Source: Gonatopus flavifemur
Taxonomy: Eukaryota; Arthropoda; Insecta; Hymenoptera; Dryinidae
Length of the DNA stretch: 64,000 nt
Direction of reading: 5' to 3'
NCBI GenBank assembly: GCA_018340375.1
Contig: JAFFJZ010000014.1
Coordinates: forward strand, 1,116,001 to 1,180,000
The translations under genes were made by a program, and so were the position numbers. This document shows positions 43,638 to 53,681 of the stretch, one piece after another; within the stretch, counting starts at the first letter, position 1, and the number at the start of each line of letters is the position of its first letter. The notes below the pieces were generated by a model. The model was not told the DNA's origin. It ran no database searches and saw nothing but the letters and a program-made list of their open reading frames with translations.

Positions 43638-45376
43638 TCATGAGTATCTACTAATGAGAAGATGATGTAGATCTCTTTTGGAGGGAGCAAGAGTTGGCTG
43701 ATTCCGAATGTGGGTTGGGAGTGAGTTCCAAAGTCTTGCAGCCGGAATCGTAAATGATTTCCCATACGTTGAGGTACGATGAAGGGGGATAACTAGAGCG
43801 TTACGATCAGATCTAGTATCGAAGGTTGAGTGTTGATAGGTGAATTTGAAACGATTATAGAAAGATGACGGTAATCGTGTTCTCAACATCTGATATACAG
43901 ATGAACCAAGGAAGTATTCACGTCGTTCCTTCAACTTCAACCAACGTAACCTCAGAAAATAGGAAGTTATGTGTTCACCTCGCTTCACATTGAAAATGAA
44001 ACGGACGCAAGCATTGAAGGAGCGTTGTAGTTTCAGATTCTCTGCCACCATCATATCCGTGAAAACAAGACAGCAATAGTCGAAATGAGGGATAATTAGA
44101 CTAGATACCAATTTAGCTTCCATGTTGATTGAGAGAAGGTGGCCATTCAGTCTCAACTGATATAGGGCACGATGAACTTTTCTCCGTGATATAACACATG
44201 TTCACTCCAATTCAATGCTGAAGAAAGAGTGACACCCAACGTTTTGATTCGATTGACATAGGGAACCGACACATCCCCGACACAGACTTTAGGTAGGTTG
44301 TCAATTTCGAGCGAATTGACGTACGTAGAAGATCCAAGGATCATGCATTGTGTTTTGTTGGGATTCAATTTCAAAGAGTTATTATTGCACCACTCAACAA
44401 TGCGTCTTATTTCAAGATTAATCAACACAATAGTATCACTCAATGAATGAGGAAGACAATGGAAATATATTTGTAAATCATCTGCATATTTACATATTTT
44501 ACAAAACTGTATGGACTCATTGATATCTTTCAGATAAAGAGCGAATAACAGCGGTCCCAACACTGAACCTTGGGGCACACCTGAGTTCACTGGGATCCAG
44601 CTAGTAAATCCTGCCGGAGTTTTGACCGCTTGATACCTTCCAGCTAGATAACTCCAGAACCAGCACAATACAGATCTAGATATCTCGAATTTTGCAAGTT
44701 TTTTAATCAGCATCGCATGATCAACAGTGTCAAATGCTTTAGAGGAGTCAAAACAGACAAGTATCGTTACTATACACTGATCAATCCCCTTACGGATATC
44801 ATCGATAATATTGATGAGTGCTGTTTGTGTAGAATTATGCTTAGCGAAACCAAATTGATAAGGGTCCAGCAACTCATTCTTTCTCAAGTAAGTGAGGAGA
44901 TGATGGTGTACAAGTTCTTCTCAGATTTTACTGCACTCGCACAGTATAGAAATTGGACGAAATTCAGTGACATTAGCTGGATTTTTCGTTTTCGGTACAG
45001 GAGTAATATATGAGTATTTCCAAACTTGAGGGAATTCACAATTAGTGGATAAGTAATTTATGATATCGAAAAGTGCAGTCGAGATGGAGGGAACACAATA
45101 GGAGAGAAATCTACAAGGTAGTTCATCAGGGCCAAAAATGGAAGATTGTGAGAAACGTGAGGAAGGTCGCAAATCAGCATGTGTGGCGTACGGGAAATAA
45201 AATAGTGAATGATCAGATGTATGAAGAACATTAAGCAGACTAGGTCCATCCGATGGGGCACTATTATAAACCGAAGAAAAATACAGCTGGAGGTCTTGTA
45301 GTGTGAACTTGATAACTGTGCTAGTGTGAGATTCCCCATCTTCGATTATTTTCGAGCTTCTGAGTTCTCTCCCCAA
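43638..45376 (-). pseudogene. LINE-A ORF2 remnant: reverse transcriptase
   Basis: Starts within the linker before the RT (KIIEDGESHTS, LYFSSVYNS). It then has DELPCRFLSYC, FPQVWKYSYITPVPK, FRPISILCECSKI, an in-frame TGA near 44921, DPYQFGFAKHNST, VCFDSSKAFDTVDH (catalytic Asp), SGVPQGSVLGPLL and the active-site box KYADDLQIYF. A frameshift near 44170 leads to the C-terminal part ending at 43638 (LIIPHFDYCCLVF, SFTIPAARLWNSLP). The entire APE endonuclease, normally ~230 residues before this, is gone, and ORF1 runs directly into it. Confidence 0.85.
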
Positions 45377-46131
45377 CTGCCTCGATCCCTCGTTTTGGAA
45401 AGTCGAGGGAATACCCTCAAAATCTCGCGACTCTCAATATTCACATCAATTTCCCCAAATGTATGTCTAATCAAAACAGCGAGGTCCTCCTGTAGAGATT
45501 CAGGTAATCCTGAGATAGTCAGAATGGACTTATAAGAACGCTGTTTACAGGAATTCAACTCCGTATTCAATCTTCCACAGCGAGTCTCAAGCATGGATAT
45601 TCTGGTTGTCATAGCTTGAATCTCTCCAGTCTTGGAGGTAATACAAGTAGTTAGATCAGTAGTTCTATTCTCAAGCTGATCTAACTTCATATTCATGGAT
45701 GTAAAGAGTTGGTCATGTTGTGCAACTTTGTTTGCTACACTATCCATGTTAAGCGAGAGAGTATGTACATGAGTTCCGAGAGATGTGATAGAAGTTCCAA
45801 TAGAAACAAGCTTCGTCGCGAGAGATGGAGATTCCTTGGATAAATTATCTATTTTTGAGGAGAGATTATGTACGACTGCTACAAGTTCCAGCAAAGTAGC
45901 AGCACTAGCCTCATTTCGCATCTGGGATGAGACTGAGTCAGTTTCCATTTCTTTAGGTTTCCTACGCGTAGAAATTAACTCTGCAGTGCATGGAACCAGC
46001 TCATTATTCTAATTAAAAACTTTGTGTAATCTTGCACAACCCGGATGAGAAGTTCTGATACAAAGAGTACACTTCACCGCCTCTGTTTCAATATCTTTAC
46101 GACATGAGCGACAAACCCAATCCGTATCCAT
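45346..46131 (-). pseudogene. LINE-A ORF1: PHD-like finger plus coiled coil
   Basis: I place the start at 46131 (MDTDWVCRSCRKDIE), upstream of the Met at 45948, because the frame is continuous apart from one TAG at 46009-46011. The first 40 residues form a C-x2-C ... C-x2-C ... H-x2-C finger like that of LINE-C ORF1. The rest is a long coiled coil (LELVAVVHNLSSKIDNL, SMNMKLDQLENRTT). It ends with SILTISGLPESLQED and ILRVFPRLS, which resembles the beginning of the RRM-like part, before truncation at the deletion joint with ORF2. Confidence 0.75.
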
Positions 46132-46741
46132 GACTTAATTGATATAATTCAAATAGAAAGATGAAATTGAATAAAATGAAATCGAACGCAACAGAATAAA
46201 CAAGTGAGAGACGATATTGATATGGAGCTGTATATACAGCAAGTGTTTACGACCTCGCCTGTCAAAATCTGTTGATGATTCGACGATTCGATGTACCCGC
46301 ATAGCAGACGACAGAGAGCAGAGACGATATAGTGGTACGTTGGTAGAGGGGAGAGAGGTATTATGATACGAGGTACTACCTTGCTGGTGATAAGCTGCGT
46401 TCGTAAGTAGATGCGTGGAATGATAGCCGAGAGGTGTGGAGCATTCGGACATAGCCAGTGCGCAGAGCAGAGGTAGTCGTTTGATAATTCACGCAACGCT
46501 ATCAGCAACAAAGTTCTCGCGCGAACATGGCCCCAGGAAGCGAGGATACAGAGAAGATAAATGAATTATGTCATCCACAAACGGCAACAGAAGAGAACCC
46601 AATCAGTTATGCTCAAAATGTGCGAGAGCCGATAAGGGATGACCTGAAACAGTGTGACGACCCCGAGGGATCAGGGAGCAGCAGTAAAAAGCTCACGTAG
46701 TGAGAGACCAAACTACACACGTCATGCTATACTCACAGAGA

Positions 46742-48693
46742 GAGGATGATGGACAGACTGAGAGGGAAGGAATTTGGATCAGGAAAAGAGGGCGGAAGAG
46801 TTTTGATGCGATATGAGGGGATTTGGATCAGGGGAAAGTGGTGGGAGTGGGGCGAGGGAACGGAAAAACTGAGGAGTGGGGGTGAAATATATATCGGAAG
46901 GAAGGACAGAATGGAGCAAGGTACAGTGGAGGGTTTCAAATAGAGAGGAGAGGAGGTGAAAGCGGAAAGGAGATGGGAGTTAGAGGGAGAGAAGAGGGAT
47001 CAAAGTAGGAGAGAGGGAAAGAGGGAGAGAGGAGGCTCAGAATAGCATTTTGGAATGTGGCGAGACGAGGAGGAATAGACGATGACTTCTGGCGAGAGAT
47101 AGGGGGGAGGGTTGTGGTAGGATCAACAGATACATCGTTGGGAGAATGAGACAGACAATCACCAAAGGGGGATGATTCGGAAATGCAGGGAGCAAAAAGG
47201 AAGAACAGGAAGAGTAGAGCGATGGGAGAGATGCTAATGGGTATAATTGTGAGGTCATTGAGTGAGGGAGTGGGAGTAGATAGAGGGAAAAGGGAGAGAA
47301 GAATGCTGGGAAAAATGGAACGGGGAGACGAGGTATGGAATATTATAGGGTTCACTTGGATGGGAATATGAGCAAGAAGATGGAGTGGGCGAGAGGAGAG
47401 ATGGTGGCTGAGGGGCTGAGGGGCTGAGGGAGAGAATCATTGGGGAGGTATTTCAACGCGAGGATAGAGAAAAGAGGGGGTGTGTCGTGAGGAGTTGAAA
47501 AGAACATGTAAGTTGGAGATCAAAGGACAGAGAGGGGAGGTATTGTCGTAATGCATGGAGGAAGACGGGCGGGGGTGATGGATGGAGTAATGAAGGGAGA
47601 TGAGGGAGAGAAATTCAAGTATGTAGGAGGAACGGGCAATCGGTGATAGATTATGTGATAGGAGATATAGGGGGATGCGAATGGACAGAGAGGATGGGAA
47701 TGAAGTTGAGGAGGGATTGGAACCATTTGCCGATAATTATAGGAATGGAAATGGGGGGACAAGTATGGGGAGGAGTGGGAGGGTAGAGTAGCAGTAATGT
47801 AGAGACGGGTGAGGGGGGGGGGGTCAGAGAGTGTGGGAACAGGATAGAGAGACGAGACGCGAGGGGAAAGGGAGGTAAGGAGGTCAGAAGAGAGCTGGAG
47901 GAGAAAATAGGAGGACGATGAGGGGAAACAGGGTTAGTTCAGGGGGGAGGATGTGGAAGGATGAATGGTGGGAGGGGCATCATAGGATGGAGAGAAGGGA
48001 ATTGGGATAAGTATGAAGGGAGTGGAGGAGAGGAAGGACGGAAATGGAAAGAGTAAAAGAGGCAGAGAGGAAATATGAGAGGATTTGTAAGGAGAATAAG
48101 GGGCAGGAGAGAGCTAGGTTATGAGAGGAGATGAGAAAGCTAAGACAGGAGACCCAGGTGTCGGAATTGATGCGGGAGGAGCGAGGAAGTCTGAAGGAAT
48201 TCAAGAGGAGACAGGTATGGAGGAATGGGGGAAATATCTCATGAGACTGTTAGGGAGTGTAGAGAACGTGGTGAGAGATGAGGGGACAGGAGGAGCGGAG
48301 AGGATAGAGGAAGGAAGATAATTGGAAACTGATGAGGTAAGAGAAGCGATAGGGTGGCTAGAAAAAAAAAGCGACGGGTGGAGATGAGATTCCGCGTGAG
48401 GCATGGATATATGGAGGGGAGAAGGTGCAGAGAGTAGTATGGGAGATACTGAGGAACATTTGGCCAGGAGGAGGAATACTGGAAGGGTGGGAGGAGAGTT
48501 GAATGGTTCCAATGGTGAAGGAAGGGGAAGGGAGAACGTCGAAGGATTCAAGAGGGGTGACACTGACGACCACACTTCCTAGAATCTATGCAAGAGTTGT
48601 AACAACAAGGCTGGAGAAGGAATCGGAAGGAACAAATTGATTCCTGGAAATCAAACGAGATTACGGCAGGAAGTAGGAACGGTAGACAACATA
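46742..48693 (+). pseudogene. LINE-B ORF1 end, endonuclease and start of RT
   Basis: YEGIWIRGKWWEWGEGTEKLR near 46810 is the ORF1 C-terminal style. The endonuclease starts near 47037 with RIAFWNVARRGG...DDDFWREI, continues MQGAKRKNRKSRAMGEMLMG and DEVWNIIGFTWMG, and ends with KYVGGTGN...VIDYVIGD near 47640. RT fragments follow at 48330-48690: EVREAIGWLKKKSDGW, IPREAWIYGGEKVQRVVW, GVTLTTTLPRIYARVVT and TVDNIY just before the next insertion. Reading needs many frame changes. Pieces are in correct LINE order. Confidence 0.7.
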
Positions 48694-49746
48694 CAGGGTA
48701 GCGCAAGAGTCTGGAAACACCCCATAACTTTCGAACGTGGCATCATGATTGGATCAAATTTTTTTCGGAACGGAGATTTTTTTTACTGTACTTTCTATCA
48801 ATGAATAACAGAATCCTGTCAGTCTTCGCTAGATCCATGTGGAAATATTTTTACACCAAATTACGCCAAAAACTACGCCTAAATACTGCATTTCGGACAC
48901 TTCCGTAAAAGAACGTAGAAAATTCTACGCACTCCTACGTCAAAGTACGCCAATCTATGACCGAGGGTTTCACCCGTATACTGTGGCGTGAAGAGGTATA
49001 TGAATACGTAGAATGGCATGAACTCTCGGACTTTGTATGCCAAATTTACATATTTCTACTTCTCTTTTCTTATCCCAATCTTGGCATTACGCAGAATCAA
49101 CGGCGTAGACGTGTCGGAAACCTGATTCCTCGCGTGTGTGTGTGTGTGTGTGTATATATATGTGTGAGTAGGTGTGTGTGGGTGTGTGCGTGTGTGAGTG
49201 TGCGTGTGCGAGAGTGTGTTTGTGTGTGAGCGAGTATGAGTGAGTGAGTGGTTCGGTCGTATGGGCCTGTGTGGGACTATTCTTATCGATACTCACTTTC
49301 GTGAGAGTATCCAGAATCAATTATTCTCAGGTTCATTTCAAACCGAAGTATCCGGTTTTTGAATAATCGGAGACGTCACTTTCAGAGGAAGAACGAACAT
49401 TATTCTGATGATGCGTGTCCACGGCAATTGTCAACGATCTTCCGGGGTGGTACAAACCTTTCTCAACGATGAATATCGCGTCGGTACATCGGGAGTCTCC
49501 TTAGGTACTACCTCCAGAACAATCCAACATTTCTCACAAACTAGGAGTGTTCAGGATTGCCCGAGATGTTAAAGGCAACGCACAATCACACACACAAGGA
49601 AACAGGTTCCCGACCCGTCCACGCCGTTAATTCCGGGTAATGCCAAGATTGGGATATGAAAACCTCAGTTTCAAGAAAAATTTGATCCAATTTTCCCGCT
49701 GCTCTCAGAAGTCATGGGGGTGTTTCCAGACTCCTGACCCATCCTG
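48694..49746. mobile_element. 1053-bp TA-flanked DNA element with subterminal inverted repeats
   Basis: The left end is CAGGGTAGCGCAAGAGTCTG and the right end in reverse complement is CAGGATGGGTCAGGAGTCTG. Both continue GAAACACCCC, and TA is on each side (48692-48693 and 49747-49748). ATTGGATCAAATTTTT recurs in both arms. A further inverted pair, TATCCCAATCTTGGCATTAC at about 49071 and its complement at about 49648, lies deeper. A TG-rich tract is inside. There is no transposase, so it is non-autonomous and probably mobilised by a Tc1/mariner-type enzyme. It interrupts the LINE-B reverse transcriptase. Confidence 0.8.
49134..49250. repeat. TG-rich microsatellite
   Basis: A (TG)n tract with TATATATG and GAG interruptions inside the 1053-bp element. 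Frames through it read CVCVCV or THTHTH and are not genes. Confidence 0.9.
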
Positions 49747-49748
49747 TA

Positions 49749-50260
49749 TACGCCTCAAAGTAGAGAGCTAGGCGGTAAATAGCTGGAGAAAGGGGAAAAC
49801 TAGCAGCAATTCTTGTGGATTTCAAGGCGGCGTCCGATTCGGTGGATGGAGGCATTCTATGAGAGACAATGAGGAGGAGGTGAATCCCAGAGGAACCAAT
49901 GGGGAGGGTGAGGTGGCTTTATAGAGGAACAAGGAGTAGGGTTCAGGTGGCAGGGAGGATTACGGAGGCGTTTTGATCGGCGAGGGGGTTGAAGTAAGGA
50001 TGCCCGTTGAGCCCCATATTGTTCAACCTGCTAACGGCAGACATGGAGGAAGTTTTGGCGAAGAGTGGAAGAACAGGGGAGTGAGAATGGGTGGGGAAAG
50101 AATTCGGTCGATGGCATACGCTGACGACCTAATGGTGCTGTCGCAGGAGGGAGCAATGCAGGAAATGATAGGGGCGCTCAGAAGATATTTGAGAGGGAGG
50201 AAACTGCAGGTGAATGGAGTATGGCGTGATATATTGTCACAAGAAGAATCGTGAGATGGC
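49749..50260 (+). pseudogene. LINE-B reverse transcriptase core
   Basis: Resumes after the 1053-bp insertion: GKLAAILVDFKAASDSVDGG (catalytic Asp in VDFKAA), VQVAGRITEAF, GCPLSPILFNLLTADMEE and MAYADDLMVLSQEGAMQE (YADD active site), then LRGRKLQVNG. Several stops and at least one shift are present. The frame is lost at about 50250, where R1 and a hairpin are inserted. Confidence 0.8.
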
Positions 50261-50301
50261 ACCGCACATCACCCTTGTTAGAGTTGCCCCTGGTACTCAT
50301 G

Positions 50302-50405
50302 CTAGTGACTATCACGCGCGACATCATTAGGAGGGAAGAGAGATCCGAGTTGGAAACATCTTCCCTCTTTTTTCTTCTAATCATGTCACGCGCGACAGTC
50401 GCTAG
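50302..50405. repeat. Hairpin at the R1/LINE-B junction
   Basis: CTAGTGACTATCACGCGCGA at 50302 is mirrored by the complement of TCACGCGCGACAGTCGCTAG ending at 50405. The arms are ~37-45 bp with a short loop (TCCGAGTTGGAAACA). It may be the end of the inserted repeat or an independent fold-back sequence. Confidence 0.6.
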
Positions 50406-50436
50406 TCGTGTCATTCCCAAATACCTTAGTTCGATC

Positions 50437-51430
50437 AAGAGAACACAGCGGTCGCTCGCTCACATGACAATTGGGAACACATTTTCCGTCCTCATCCTCA
50501 ACATTCCCGTCTCAACCAATCCTGATTGCCTCCAACCCGTGTCCTTCCATAATTCGCCGAGGCCCTCCCGAGGCATTCCCTGTTCGGTGGAGGCAGCGCC
50601 ACCTACACCACGAGCACGAGGAAGGATCAGCCAGCACCAGGAAGCAACTCCAACACAATTCCAGTCTGTTCCTGACCAACTACCTATCAGAGGGCCAGAA
50701 ACGACCCACGGGCATCGCCCCCTCCTGATAATACAGAGTCCACAGGAAAGAGAGAGAGACAACCTACACCGCAACGCGCTACCTCATCCCTACCTTGGAA
50801 GTCTGGATGAGGATAGGAGAGAATCGGGATAGTCGCCGCGAAGGGAACTCCACGATGCACTCCCACGCTCACTCAACGATTCTTCAGATGTCACCCTCAC
50901 CAGAGTCCGTGAGAAAATTCCAAAGGACGAGTTTCAACGGAAAGTCACCGACGGGGTTTCGTATGTTACTTTGCGAACTCACCCGTCGGTGAAGAAGAAG
51001 GAGAAGCCATCTTGGTTGTACTTCTCATGTAACCGAGCCACGGTGACGTTTCTCAAAGGGAGACTCTCTCGAGAAAATTGGGATACGGTGAATGCACGGT
51101 GCCATCGGGGCTCGAATTCGAAATAAAACATTTGCTTGCGCGTCTGTCAAGTTATTTCTCCGGAGTGAGAGTGCTTGTGTGGTGAATTTTGATGGTAATT
51201 CCAGTGGGGAAATTTCCTCCTCGTAGCATCCTCCACGTGCTCCCTCTCTCGAATTTCCCCTCACCTCTTGTGCTCGCACCCTCGAATCACCGATTCCATC
51301 CGATTCAGCCCTCTCCCGTATATAATTTCATGGTCGCGGTTTCCCTGAGTCCTCCCCTTCTTTGGTGAATGTAAACGGCATGGTCCGTATTGAGTATCTC
51401 TTTGCGGTCGTACCCTCCGTGCTCCGTTGA
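50437..51430 (+). repeat. Dispersed repeat R1, copy B (nested in LINE-B)
   Basis: Collinear with copy A at 11813-12835, in the same orientation and moderately diverged. Shared blocks include TCGCTCGCTCAcATG, AGTCTGGATGAGGATAGGA, AACTCACCCGTCGGTGAAG, GTAACCGAGCCACGgTGACG, CCTCCACGTGCTCCCTCTC and GTACCCTCCGTG. Frames are open in patches but not conserved. Its position inside LINE-B shows it moved after LINE-B arrived. Confidence 0.65.
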
Positions 51431-51589
51431 ATTCCCTGTGTTCCCCAGGTCAAATGGATAAACTTCCACGAGTTGTTTGTATTTCTGCTCCCGCGACAAA
51501 GTCGCGTGTATCATATGAAGGTATTGAATTTGAAAGATATACGTGCTCCGACGCGTGGTTAACCTCACCTCGAAATCGGTCATTTTAGT

Positions 51590-52550
51590 GAATCAAGATC
51601 AATCCAACCCCTCCCCCTGAGCTTTCCCTCAATATGGGGTTGGGAAGGGAGGTTAGGAATGTAGAGGATGCGAGGGAGGTGTTTGAGATGGACGTGAGTG
51701 TTTGATTCGAGGACGCTGGGGTGAATTGTGAGGGAAAAATGTACGAGAGAGAAAAGGTGAGTGGGCTCCAGGGAAAAGGCAGTGAGATACGAGGAGAAAT
51801 TGGGAAGGGAGAAGCGGGTGAGATAGCTGAGGAGTGTTGGTTGTTGATGGAGGGGCACAGGGGAGGTGAGGGAAGGGACCGGGGAGTGAGTTGGAAGAGG
51901 TAGGTATGAGGAAGGAAGAAGAGGAAGAAGGTAGGAGAGAAGGATGGTTGGGGAGTGAGATACAGCGAAGAGATGGGGGGTCACAAGTGGGAGGAAGGAG
52001 AAACGAGATGAGGGAGTCAAAATATATTAGGTGGTATAAGGAATTAATGGTGGAAGGAACACCGGGGTATATGTTGTGAAGCAGAGGGGTTAGATGGGGG
52101 AGAATCGCCAGATTCAGGTGAGGAAATGAGATGAGAGAAGGGAGATATTGGGAGGGGAAGGAAAAAAAGATTATGATGGGTGTGTGGGTGGGAAATGAAA
52201 AATTGAACCATGTCATCGAGAGATGTGCGGGAGGTGGCGTGGAGGGGATAGAGTCAGGGAATGATGGAAGTGAGGAGAGATGGATGAGGGATTTGGAGCT
52301 GAAAAAGAAGAAGATCCGGGGGAAGGGGTGTGAATGGGAAAGAGTGGAGGGATGGGAGTGTGAGTGATCTTCCTCTCTCTCTTCCATGTACGTAGGAATG
52401 GATGAGTGGAATAGAATATAAGATAACCTGAACCAGTTCTAAGTTTAGGAGTTGTGTTAGGTATGAGTATATGAAGGGGGAGTATTTGTATTAGGGCGGT
52501 GCTCACAAACAATGTAAATGGGTGCCGAAGAAGAAGAAATAAATTACAGC
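51590..52550 (+). pseudogene. LINE-B ORF2 C-terminus and 3' end
   Basis: The A/G-rich coding style resumes. GEAGEIAEECWLLMEG, ESKYIRWYKELMVEGTPGYM, a RIARFR...GNEMREGRYWEGKEK block and NHVIERCAGG match the Y-x2-WYK ... ARFR-GNEM-EGRYWE ... HV-E-C region that ends this LINE type. The CCHC-like Cys residues usually between RYWE and HV are lost. A GAA-repeat and AATAAA at 52525-52545 mark the 3' end. Confidence 0.7.
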
Positions 52551-52799
52551 ATTGGAGAACGTGTACAGTAGAGAAGAATGATAGATTCGTCTTTGCCGCT
52601 CGAACCGATGAAATCAGTTGAATTCCTCGACCATTACGACATCGAACATTCCTTCATCAATGTGTGAGACGACTGTAACAATCTACTTACCGTCAAATTC
52701 ATAGTTAGTGCGTCCGAAGCTCTCATTGCGATCAAGCCTTCATGGAGTACAGAATATATTATCTGTGCTCCGTCAATAGTGAGGATTTTCCCTCAAAGG

Positions 52800-53676
52800 A
52801 ACCAATAACAATCTTCCTCCGAATAATTATAACAGACGTCAAAGGGATGCTGTTCGCACATGGAATTCATCACGCTGATCAGCCATCGCGGGTAAATCGC
52901 GATGTTCGAAATCAGAAGGAGACGATATTCCGATAAACCTACACTCGTCCTACCCATATCCTCTTTTCTCCACACATACATACACTGAGGGAGTATAATT
53001 TTTCTCATCTCGTAGAGCACGATCAGATTCATCGAATACTTCATTGATCTGAGTTTTGTCTGTCAAACGAAATCGACAGAACATAATGCTTGAGGAACCT
53101 TCATTGAAGCCTGTAAGAGAGTGAATTTATAGGTCATCCCCTAAAATAAGTTGCAACTCGAAAGTGATAAGTTTTGTTCCACTAGGAGGTTCAATGATTA
53201 TGCCTCCTCTCTGTAAAAATTGAATTTCATCAATGGATTTTGAGAAAATTACGTTATTTCGGAAACACTGTTCGTCCAATGCATCACACAACAGAAAAAG
53301 GAGAATTTCATCCAGTTTTGTAGTGAAATTTGGAGGCAAACAAGGAATAGATAAATATACGGGACTACATTTGGAAATGCCCTCATGAGAACCTAGCGGA
53401 TTATCATTTTCATAATCATAATGTTGTGAATTGATTGGAAGAATTATATTCTCATTCTCATAAGCTATTCTGTTTTGTCACAAAAAACCTTGGACATGAT
53501 TGGAAACGATTTTTCACGTGATTTCAATTCAGATATGTATTTCATAATCTCATCGAAAAGTTTTGGCATCTCGAAGAACCACTCCAGTAACGATCTCATA
53601 CGGACAAGTTGTGCTGTTACGACAACCTAATATGCTGTGACTTTTCCATTTCTCTTCCGAATTCTCCTCTTTCTCC
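52800..53676 (-). pseudogene. Family-U TE protein, middle part
   Basis: Minus strand, continuing the gene whose N-terminus is at 57.4-56.7 kb. Blocks in order: RMRSLLEWFFEMPKLFDEI, a KSFPIMSKVF stretch, NPLGSHEGISKCSPVYLSI, LPPNFTTKLDEILLFLL, IDEIQFLQRGGIIIE, FELQLILGDDL, then an in-frame TAA where the family normally has Gly (ILGDNLG), then GFNEGSSSIMFCRFR, LRDEKNYTPSV and a decayed VMNSMCEQHPFDVCY. This block order (NPLGSH, ILGDNLG, FCRFC, MHD-xx-EG) is what I recall for the unclassified family of which 1456-2163 is the C-terminus. Frameshifts and stops make it a pseudogene. Confidence 0.6.
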
Positions 53677-53681
53677 CACTG

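Larger units (their letters stand above)
43406..46741 (-). mobile_element. LINE-A: CR1-like LINE inserted in LINE-B, internally deleted
   Basis: Reads on the minus strand: 5' leader (~46741-46132), ORF1 (46131-45346), remains of ORF2 (45376-43638) and a 3' UTR ending in a GCCCTA...TAGGGC hairpin (43436-43457) and a (GATA)n tail. GAGGAT occurs at 43400-43405 and 46742-46747 and is a plausible target duplication. The 5' limit is inferred from that duplication; a 57-codon plus-strand frame at 46526-46700 overlaps the leader and is not assigned. The endonuclease domain is missing. Confidence 0.75.
42950..52550 (+). mobile_element. LINE-B: purine-rich non-LTR retrotransposon broken by three insertions
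   Basis: Four separated segments carry the same strongly A/G-rich coding style and appear in the order expected for one LINE: ORF1 coiled coil (42950-43405), ORF1 tail, endonuclease and start of RT (46742-48693), rest of RT (49749-50260) and the C-terminal region with 3' end (51590-52550). Inserted between them are LINE-A (43406-46741), a 1053-bp TA-flanked element (48694-49746) and R1 with a hairpin (about 50261-51589). The 3' end has GAAGAAGAAATAAAT (AATAAA near 52539). Many stops and shifts show it is long dead. I remember the same E/K/R-rich LINE type from hymenopteran genomes. Confidence 0.8.

Noticed and set aside
46526..46700. 57-codon plus frame MAPGSEDTEKINEL...
   Set aside because: Open and protein-like, but it lies in the 5' leader of the oppositely oriented LINE-A and I found no family for it. 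Left unassigned.
46733..48575. Ser/Pro/Leu-rich minus-strand frames over 43.0-43.4, 46.7-48.6 and 51.6-52.5 kb
   Set aside because: They are antisense shadows of the purine-rich LINE-B coding strand.
49087..49320. THTHTH- and CVCVCV-rich frames
   Set aside because: Products of the TG microsatellite.
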